Of a DNA stretch of 50,325 nt, positions 37,175-43,676 are shown piece after piece. The stretch is from contig CATJIO010000099.1 in assembly GCA_949740725.1 (NCBI GenBank), forward strand, positions 1-50,325. Direction: 5' to 3'. Made by a program: the position numbers and the translations under genes. The notes under the pieces were generated by a model. The model worked only from the letters and a program-made list of their open reading frames with translations. It made no database searches and was not told where the DNA came from. Every line of letters begins with the position of its first letter. Positions within the stretch are counted from its first letter, which is position 1. Origin of the DNA: an uncultured Lachnospiraceae bacterium (GTDB taxonomy: Bacteria > Bacillota > Clostridia > Lachnospirales > Lachnospiraceae).

Positions 37175-38299
37175 TTAACAATATTTTCTAATTATTTCTA
37201 TTAAATCATCATAAAGAAAAATATCCTTTTTATATTTAAGGCCTCTACGATTTAATCGGTATAACACACTCTCTGTATGTTCTTTATCTGCTATTAAAAC
37301 ACCATCATTCTTCTGTTTTGAATCTATAATTTCATAAGAATCAATGAATACATTCCACAACTTCTTCCCATAATTATTAGAATTATCATCAATATAACCA
37401 ACTTGAATTCCTTCAATTCGTTGCAGCAACCAACAACACTCTTCTCCTATCTTCCCTGTTCCGAAGATAAATATGGTTTCAGTTGTTTTGCCAAATAGTT
37501 CATTTAAACACTTTTTTATTATTGTTGGTTCTACATCAAGATAACAATAATCCCATCTAGGATAATGGTTGCTATTATCAATTCCATCAGGTATCTCACA
37601 GCTCAAACGATAACCTCTTTCTTCAAATACTGGACGCCAAAAATCAAAATCATATTTTTCCCATGCATGACAACCAAATGGAAGCTGTGAATTATTTTTT
37701 AAAAAACATTGACGAACATCCTGTTCAAATGAAAATTTTAGGGCTATATCTATAGGTGCAACGCGGAATTTCTCTGAATCACAACTTGCCCAAAAAATGT
37801 CCTCATGTCTATCTATTGCTTTAGTCTCTATAGCGCGTGATAATGTTGCAAAGGACTCAACCTTTCTAAGAGAAAATCCCCCATTACCAACAAACCATAC
37901 ACCTTTCTTTAAATTTCTCAAATATCTTATACCTTTTAGCCACGGTGCCCCAATGTAATCATACCCAAAGTCACAAAAAAAATTTAGTGAATCGGAAAAA
38001 GCAAATGCATCTAATTGAAAAATCAAGATATATTCATAATTTAAAAAACGACAATAAAAGCCTTCCGAAAGCATCATTTGATTGTATGATTCAACACTTT
38101 TCATCCAATCATCTGGAACAGATTCATATATTACTCCTTCACGGGTCAAACTCTTATTTTTTTTTATCTTTTCTGGCACCACTAAGATAATCGGATACTT
38201 CTCTTTAAATGTATTTAAACAGTTTTCCAAAGAAATTTTTTCCGTCTCTGACAATTCTTCATGATAAAAAGGAACTACAACCGCTACTCTATCTTTCAC
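37175..38299 (-). CDS. DUF5672 family protein with C-terminal Rossmann module (GTG start)
   Basis: A 374-residue protein. Residues 1-250 fit DUF5672, a presumed glycosyltransferase group: VAVVVPFYHEELSETEK, ILIFQLDAFAFSD, DYIGAPWLKG and FVGNGGFSLRK. Residues about 270-370 are the Rossmann module (IFIFGTGKIGEECCW, YIDDNSNNYG), with GTG for GAG. It starts at GTG 38299 with GGGAG six bases upstream and overlaps the preceding gene by 11 bases. Sugar unknown. Confidence 0.7.
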   Translation of the reverse strand: MKDRVAVVVPFYHEELSETEKISLENCLNTFKEKYPIILVVPEKIKKNKSLTREGVIYESVPDDWMKSVESYNQMMLSEGFYCRFLNYEYILIFQLDAFAFSDSLNFFCDFGYDYIGAPWLKGIRYLRNLKKGVWFVGNGGFSLRKVESFATLSRAIETKAIDRHEDIFWASCDSEKFRVAPIDIALKFSFEQDVRQCFLKNNSQLPFGCHAWEKYDFDFWRPVFEERGYRLSCEIPDGIDNSNHYPRWDYCYLDVEPTIIKKCLNELFGKTTETIFIFGTGKIGEECCWLLQRIEGIQVGYIDDNSNNYGKKLWNVFIDSYEIIDSKQKNDGVLIADKEHTESVLYRLNRRGLKYKKDIFLYDDLIEIIRKYC

Positions 38300-39842
38300 T
38301 ATTATCTCCCTGAGCTTTTATTCCTATCGCTTCATATTTTCTTTTGTATCGATTTATATCAAAATAATAAATGGTTCCATCTGAATCAATAAAATCGATA
38401 AAACCGGCATTAATTACCCTATTCTTTTCCGTTAATGTTTGTACTTGCTTCATGATCTCTTCAATATAATATTTGCTAGCTACAATCACATATGCCTCTT
38501 GATCCCTTTTTAAAATTTCTATCGGTAAAATTGAATTTTGTTCTAAATATCCCTTTTTATAATTATCTAAGAATCCAAGAAATTTCAAATTACATAAGTT
38601 ACCTTTATTTTCTTCATACCAACGATTCGCCCGTATTCCAGCTGGTATTATATAATAAGTACCTTGAAGAGTCTGTTTACGAAAAGTCTCAGAATCATTA
38701 ATATCCATTTCCTTATAAGCAATTGGATATGCCATGTATCTAGATTCCCCTACTAAATTCTGTGCTTCAACCAATATACTAGCTTCACACTGTTCATGGA
38801 TATATTCTAACAGTTCAATGCTTTTATTTAAATTGCTATAATGACGTTCTCCGTTAATTTTAGTAATATAGAATTCCCCTAATTGCAGCTTTTTACATCC
38901 AAAACGCATCATTGTATATATTACACTTTTACAAAAAACAGGTGACAATTTTATATCTTTAACTAGGTAAAAAATATAATCATATTTTTCTCTGTTATTA
39001 TCGTTTTCTTCTACTGTAATTGTTAGCCCAAGACTATCTTGTTTTTCTATATATTGTTTTAAAATCCAAGATTTTTTATTGATTACAAATAAACATTTTA
39101 AACGTTCATTCAAAAAACAAACTTGTCTGCACTCATTCAACAAAATGTCATAAAAAGACTGCATTGCTCTTGCAAACGCATTTTCTTTATTGTCAAAATA
39201 TTTAAGCCAAAATTTTTCAGCAAGGATATTAGAAGTTTTAAAACTCCATTTTTGTACATGTTTTTTATGAAATGCGATTGGATTCATTAACTCTTTAACT
39301 TGAATTCCTTGCATTCTAGCTTTTAATAAAATAAAATTGTCCCAGCATGACTGAACAAAAAATCCCTCATCAAAGAAACTAGGAATAAACTGTTTGTCTA
39401 TCAAAAACATATCTATTCCGTCAAAATGCATTTTCCAATCTAATTGTTCAATATTTTCAATATTATTTACTTCATTTCTCCGAACAAATAATAAACTTTT
39501 TGAAGCTTCTTTATATATAAACTCATATAAGTCATTAGTAATATTATCTAAATAAATATCTGAATTTGCAAATCCTCCTATGGATTTAGTTTTTTTCCAT
39601 ACGCACATTAATATATCATGGATATATGGTAGTTTTTTATCTCTAATAGCATTCAATTCACATGTAATTTCTACAAATTCGATTTTCATTCCTGAGCATA
39701 ATGGTTTGATAATCTCTATTTCTTCACTGGTGTTACAAGATATTACATCAAATCCATTATCAAGCCAAGATTGAATACAAAATATCTGATCTTCTATATT
39801 TATAGGTGCTATGGATGTTCCAATTGTTATTTTCCCATTCAT
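38289..39842 (-). CDS. Putative glycosyltransferase with diverged C-terminal Rossmann-like module
   Basis: A 517-residue protein I cannot assign to a family with confidence. The N-terminal region has IGTSIAPINIEDQIFCIQSW and GGFANSDIYL, which looks like a GT-A fold metal motif, and FHKKHVQKWS further on. The C-terminal 130 residues (YYIIPAGIRANRWYE, FLDNYKKG, AYVIVASKYY) look like a degenerate copy of the cluster's Rossmann module. The ATG at 39842 has AGGAAG at six bases; two earlier ATGs lack one. It is the first gene of the AT-rich run and follows the repeat-containing gap. Confidence 0.55.
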   Translation of the reverse strand: MNGKITIGTSIAPINIEDQIFCIQSWLDNGFDVISCNTSEEIEIIKPLCSGMKIEFVEITCELNAIRDKKLPYIHDILMCVWKKTKSIGGFANSDIYLDNITNDLYEFIYKEASKSLLFVRRNEVNNIENIEQLDWKMHFDGIDMFLIDKQFIPSFFDEGFFVQSCWDNFILLKARMQGIQVKELMNPIAFHKKHVQKWSFKTSNILAEKFWLKYFDNKENAFARAMQSFYDILLNECRQVCFLNERLKCLFVINKKSWILKQYIEKQDSLGLTITVEENDNNREKYDYIFYLVKDIKLSPVFCKSVIYTMMRFGCKKLQLGEFYITKINGERHYSNLNKSIELLEYIHEQCEASILVEAQNLVGESRYMAYPIAYKEMDINDSETFRKQTLQGTYYIIPAGIRANRWYEENKGNLCNLKFLGFLDNYKKGYLEQNSILPIEILKRDQEAYVIVASKYYIEEIMKQVQTLTEKNRVINAGFIDFIDSDGTIYYFDINRYKRKYEAIGIKAQGDNSER

Positions 39843-39980
39843 TTGTAGCTTCCTGCATACTTTCATTTTATATTTTCTTTGATCCTTATCCCATAACCAG
39901 TTTATGATTGATAGCGGAAAAACGACCAAGAGTTATTTAAATTAAGACATCCCCGACACAAGACATCAACATTCCGTTTC

Positions 39981-40228
39981 CATACTTATATCGAGGTTAT
40001 CATCCCTAATAAAACTATACTATTCAATTATCTACGTTATTTCTCAATCTCACACCCCATATCATACCTCTAAGTGCCCTAATACCTGCTCTTGAAAAAA
40101 ACATAATCTTTCTATGATTCTCACAGGTAGAAAGAAAATATAGAATTTCGAAGTAGAGCATATCCCATCAAATGAATCTCACAGGACGGATCCTGTACGT
40201 TTTCTAAATCCTTACCGATATAAGTATG
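39981..40228. repeat. 13-bp perfect inverted repeat, 222 bp apart
   Basis: CATACTTATATCG at 39981-39993 and its exact complement CGATATAAGTATG at 40216-40228. The right arm overlaps the 24-base direct repeat, which also contains a TTGACA box on the minus strand. Confidence 0.75.
40108..40134 (-). terminator. Weak hairpin after licD
   Basis: CTTTCTA pairs with TAGAAAG (7 bp, 13-base loop). On the minus strand a T-run follows, but six bases away, so termination strength is doubtful. Confidence 0.3.
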
Positions 40229-40245
40229 AAATTGTCAACGTACAA
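40222..40245 (-). repeat. 24-bp direct repeat, copy 1 (downstream of licD)
   Basis: Matches the copy at 41322-41345 at 23 of 24 positions. Read on the minus strand it contains TTGACA followed by ATTTCATACTT, like a -35 box, but no good -10 follows in this copy. Confidence 0.7.
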
Positions 40246-40293
40246 TAAACATCAGTACATCAAACAAGCATGAACATTATTTCACCGGAAAAC

Positions 40294-41106
40294 TCACTCC
40301 AACAGTTTCAACCCGCTGACCGGATGTACCTTCCTCTTTTCCTCCGGAGGCAACTTCCCATATTCTCCAAATTTAAAGCTCAGGTAACTATCATAATCCT
40401 TAATTCCCTGGAAGGTCTCTCCTTCAAAGACAATCTCCTGACTATTTTCATACCAGCACCGATAATATCCATACTCCCGGTTTGGCGTGGGAAACATCAG
40501 GATACGGACCATCTTTGTTTTTTCTTTTCCGGCCCGTTCAATCATCCCCTGATAATAGCGGAATACCTCTCTCTCAGGTATGAAATCCAATATATGATAC
40601 AACTTCCGTTTCCAGAAGTTCTTTTCCCCGATTTTCCCCACCTTTGCCCACAAGATTTTCCTCACGCAAAAACATTCCAAATTTTTCAGACTTCGATGAA
40701 GATACCCATCCGGCACACTATCCAGGGGAAAAATGTCGATAAATACGCCCTGTTTGTAGGGCATGTGCTCCTGGTTCTCCCGCAGAAACAGCGTCTCTTT
40801 TCTCCTCAGCTTGCCATATCCCCACCGGTATCCCCTGGTGTTCCTGTGATCCTGGAAATAAAATCGGCTTCGATCCAGTTCCCTTTTACAGGCTTCCCGA
40901 AACCGCTCATACTCTGGGCGGAGCAACGCCACATCTGCATCATCATCCCATGGAATAAATCCTCCATGGCGGACAGCTCCCAGGAGAGTTCCCGCTATGA
41001 TATTATAGTGGATCTGGCATTTTTTACAAATTCGATCCACCTCTTTTAGCATTTCCAGCTCTGTCATCTGAACTTGCCTGAGTTGGGCTTCGGTTAACTC
41101 AATCAT
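40294..41106 (-). CDS. LicD family phosphotransferase
   Basis: A 270-residue LicD-type protein; the family transfers phosphocholine or other phospho-alcohols from CDP donors to glycans. The diagnostic GAVRHGGFIPWDDDADV motif, with the metal-binding aspartates, is at about residues 43-59. Family length fits. I chose the ATG at 41106 (MIELTEAQLRQVQ) because GGAAGA/GGGAGG lies upstream and relatives start here, rather than 17 codons earlier. Substrate cannot be told; a polyol-phosphate is suggested by the neighbouring cytidylyltransferase and glycerophosphodiesterase. Confidence 0.9.
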   Translation of the reverse strand: MIELTEAQLRQVQMTELEMLKEVDRICKKCQIHYNIIAGTLLGAVRHGGFIPWDDDADVALLRPEYERFREACKRELDRSRFYFQDHRNTRGYRWGYGKLRRKETLFLRENQEHMPYKQGVFIDIFPLDSVPDGYLHRSLKNLECFCVRKILWAKVGKIGEKNFWKRKLYHILDFIPEREVFRYYQGMIERAGKEKTKMVRILMFPTPNREYGYYRCWYENSQEIVFEGETFQGIKDYDSYLSFKFGEYGKLPPEEKRKVHPVSGLKLLE

Positions 41107-41310
41107 GTATCTTCCATCCGCCTCCCATTCTTGTTTAGCAGAAAAAATCCAATGCAAAATACGACAATCCCATACTTTACCTCAGATGTTAAACGGATTC
41201 TTACCCCTATATCCCCATCGGAATGTTTCGCAAGTTACCCTGTTCTGCCATCATGTTAAGGTTACTCAACACATAAATAAAGAAGGGCGTGGACTTTTGA
41301 ACGACAAGTA

Positions 41311-41338
41311 AATCTAACGTAAAGTATGAAATTGTCAA
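41311..41338 (-). promoter_or_regulatory. Sigma-A-type promoter candidate for licD
   Basis: Minus-strand TTGACA (perfect -35), 16-base spacer, TAGATT (four of six -10 positions), pointing at licD with a leader of about 200 bases. The -35 box lies in the 24-base repeat. Confidence 0.5.
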
Positions 41339-41345
41339 GGTACAA
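41322..41345 (-). repeat. 24-bp direct repeat, copy 2 (upstream of licD)
   Basis: Differs from the copy at 40222-40245 by one base. Together the two copies bracket licD. Bases 41319-41328 (GTAAAGTATG) are also the exact complement of CATACTTTAC at 41171-41180. Confidence 0.7.
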
Positions 41346-41433
41346 ATAGAAATTATCGCACGCCCACACACGGCAACTGCCACATGTACATACAAGTATG
41401 CCTGTTTAAGTGGTTGTTCACGGAAATCATCGG

Positions 41434-42171
41434 TCATCCATCTGCCAGATACCGCTCCGGCTCATTTAAGAACACATCCGTAATCCCCTTTCGCTCCAAT
41501 TCCTCCAGGTCAAGGATGCCTCCGGAAGGTTTCTCTGGGTACAGATGCCCGGACAGCCATGCACGCACCGGATAACCTTCCTTTGTTAACCTTTCCAACG
41601 GTAAATCTATTCCTCGCCAAAAGGGATGCAGCGCATCTGCTACGCATCCTTTGGATTTGAACAGGCAATCGGAAACCATAGTGTCCAGGACTCCAATCTC
41701 CGCATCCGGATCAAGCTCTCTTACTCGCTCTAAGGATAAGGTGTAAAAGGAAGAATAGATAATGCTCTTCTGAGCCCCCCACTTCTGTGCCAAATCAATA
41801 ATTTTCTCTTCAATTCCAGGATAGGGATAAACACTTGTCTTTAGCTCGATATTTAACTTCAGCCCTTCCTTCAGTCGGGGAGTGAGCAGAGCAAATACCT
41901 CATCCATTGTGGGAATAGCCTGGCAGGGATGAGATCCGGCGTAGATGTGCAGTTTTTTCAGCTCTGCAAGCTGGTAGTCCCGGACAAATCCGATCCCTTC
42001 TGTGGTTCGATCTACCCGCTCATCGTGGATTACCACCAGCTCCCCGTCCTTTGTCAGCTGGATGTCCAGCTCGATTCCCTCAAGTTTTTTTAACCTTATG
42101 GCTTGTTCAAATGCTAAGAGGGTATTTTCCGGATACATCTGGCTGCACCCTCTGTGTGCCCATATCTTCAT
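41434..42171 (-). CDS. Glycerophosphodiester phosphodiesterase
   Basis: A 245-residue GDPD-family enzyme splitting glycerophosphodiesters into glycerol-3-phosphate and an alcohol. The TIM-barrel signature is present: HRG at residues 6-8, PENT, ELDIQLTKDG with the metal-binding E and D, and IHDERVDRTT. There is no signal peptide, so it acts inside the cell and could supply glycerol-3-phosphate to the cytidylyltransferase encoded just upstream. Starts 35 bases after that gene; GGAG lies nine bases before the ATG. Confidence 0.92.
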   Translation of the reverse strand: MKIWAHRGCSQMYPENTLLAFEQAIRLKKLEGIELDIQLTKDGELVVIHDERVDRTTEGIGFVRDYQLAELKKLHIYAGSHPCQAIPTMDEVFALLTPRLKEGLKLNIELKTSVYPYPGIEEKIIDLAQKWGAQKSIIYSSFYTLSLERVRELDPDAEIGVLDTMVSDCLFKSKGCVADALHPFWRGIDLPLERLTKEGYPVRAWLSGHLYPEKPSGGILDLEELERKGITDVFLNEPERYLADG

Positions 42172-42206
42172 GCCTTTTGCTCCATTTCAGCCTTTCCCAG
42201 CTCGAT

Positions 42207-43553
42207 TTACTTTCCTGCCGCAGGATTACGGCGTTCCATAAACTGCTCCATTACCCCGGCCATAGCTCCAGATTCCTCCGGTGTCAGCTTAAATCCATTT
42301 TTATCATTACCATTGATCATGGAAAGGAAATCACTGATCTCATACCGTAGCCCGCTCCCCAAAAAACGCTCAGAAAACTTTTCCACATCTGTGGGATCTT
42401 CATGATGGATTTCAAAGTATGCGGTCTTCCACCAGGGCGCTTCTGCCAGAATATATCCTTTAGTCCCAGAGATAAGCAGCTGCCCCTCTGACTTTACCCC
42501 TAAGCCGCAGGTAGCTGTCCCTAATCCATTGGGGTATCGGAAGTAGGCTTTGGTAAAGAGATCCAGGCCATTTTCCCCATTGATCCGTTCAAACTGTACC
42601 TGCTCTGGCGCTGGTCCGAACATTTTTATGATAGGCAACATCACATAGCTTCCCAACTCCAGGAAACTTCCGCCATATTGCAGATCCGTCAGCTCACGGC
42701 TCTTAGGATTCTCTAGCTTCGTAAAGCAGGCCTCCACATTTCGCACCGTGCCGATGAGGCCGCTGCATGCCATAGCCATCAGCTTGCCAAAACCTGGGCA
42801 ATAGGCGGTCTTGATCCCTTCAAAGAGAATCCGGTTCTGCTCTTTTGCTAAAGCAAATAGCTCTTTCGCCTGTTCCCCCTTCAGCACCATAGGTTTTTCG
42901 CAGAGCACATGCTTTCCATGCTCCAGGGCGGATTTAATATACCCATAGTGGGTCTCATGGGGAGAGGCGATATATACAGAGTCCACCGCCTGATAAAAGT
43001 CTTCCAGCTCACGATAGTAATCCAGCTTCCATCGGTTGGCATACTGGATGGCGCTTTCGATATGGGGATTATAGACCGCTTCCACGCTGACGCCGCTCAC
43101 CAGCTTTGCCTCGGGGATAAACCGTACGGCAATCCGGCCGGTTCCGATGACGCCGATCCGCTGAATCCGTTTATTTTGTATTCGCAGCATAGTGCTGGAA
43201 ATATTTTTCGTCCGGTCAAGGTATACCACCTTGCAGTAGTCTTTCAGGTAATCAAACTGCCCAATCCAGTCGGATCCCACAGTAAAGATATCCACCTGGT
43301 ATTTCTTAATGTCCCGGAATTTCTGGCCCTGGGATTCCTCGATGATTATCTCGTCGGCAAACCCGGTCTTGCGCACATTTTCGATTCTGGTCATCAACGA
43401 ATCGATCACATTCAGTTTTCCTCTGGCCTGGTCATAATCTTCAGTGGTCACACCGACGATTAAATAATCCCCCAACTGCTTTGCCCTCTGCAGGATACGG
43501 AAATGCCCTTCGTGAAAAAGGTCAAAGGTTCCATAGGTAATTACCTTGATCAT
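42207..43553 (-). CDS. Glycerol-3-phosphate cytidylyltransferase/Gfo-Idh-MocA oxidoreductase fusion
   Basis: A 448-residue two-domain protein. Residues 1-128 match TagD: TYGTFDLFHEGH with the catalytic HxGH, DYLIVGVTTED, VGSDWIGQFDYLKDYC and RTKNISST, predicting CDP-glycerol (or a similar CDP-polyol). Residues 130-440 are an NAD(P)-dependent oxidoreductase of the Gfo/Idh/MocA family: IGVIGTGRIA, HYGYIKSALEHGKHVLCEKP with the conserved EKP lysine, and GGSFLELGSY. The fusion suggests reduction of a keto-phosphate followed by CDP activation, as TarJ and TarI do for ribitol. GGGGAGG precedes the ATG. Confidence 0.85.
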   Translation of the reverse strand: MIKVITYGTFDLFHEGHFRILQRAKQLGDYLIVGVTTEDYDQARGKLNVIDSLMTRIENVRKTGFADEIIIEESQGQKFRDIKKYQVDIFTVGSDWIGQFDYLKDYCKVVYLDRTKNISSTMLRIQNKRIQRIGVIGTGRIAVRFIPEAKLVSGVSVEAVYNPHIESAIQYANRWKLDYYRELEDFYQAVDSVYIASPHETHYGYIKSALEHGKHVLCEKPMVLKGEQAKELFALAKEQNRILFEGIKTAYCPGFGKLMAMACSGLIGTVRNVEACFTKLENPKSRELTDLQYGGSFLELGSYVMLPIIKMFGPAPEQVQFERINGENGLDLFTKAYFRYPNGLGTATCGLGVKSEGQLLISGTKGYILAEAPWWKTAYFEIHHEDPTDVEKFSERFLGSGLRYEISDFLSMINGNDKNGFKLTPEESGAMAGVMEQFMERRNPAAGK

Positions 43554-43676
43554 TTCGCCCTTACCTCCCCGCTTCCCTGTATTCTATTTTTACAATTCAT
43601 TCGTCCATGATAAATATTGCCCTGATTCAATCCGCTTCTCTTCCTCTTTCTAATCGCTTTTCATCGTAAGAAATCC

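Larger units (their letters stand above)
39843..40293. other. 451-bp non-coding gap between licD and the AT-rich genes
   Basis: No gene seen. It contains a perfect 13-base inverted repeat (39981-39993 and 40216-40228), one copy of the 24-base direct repeat shared with the gap before licD (40222-40245), and a weak hairpin (40108-40134). It lies where base composition changes from GC-richer to AT-rich, so it probably holds the promoter region for the downstream genes. Confidence 0.6.
41107..41433. other. 327-bp non-coding gap between the phosphodiesterase and licD
   Basis: No convincing gene. It contains copy 2 of the 24-base direct repeat, an imperfect inverted copy of the same motif at 41161-41180 and a promoter-like sequence pointing at licD. 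GGGCGTG (41285-41291) and CACGCCC (41360-41366) form a further 7-base inverted repeat. Confidence 0.6.

Noticed and set aside
39843-40293. Insertion sequence or integrase remnant at the composition boundary
   Set aside because: No transposase fragment is seen and the inverted repeats do not flank a gene of that kind.
40270-41049. Open frame of 259 codons on the plus strand over licD
   Set aside because: It lies antisense to a clear LicD gene, has no ribosome binding site and a composition typical of a reverse-frame shadow.
41207-41437. 76-codon minus-strand frame in the gap upstream of licD
   Set aside because: It crosses the promoter-like repeat and has no recognisable protein features or binding site.
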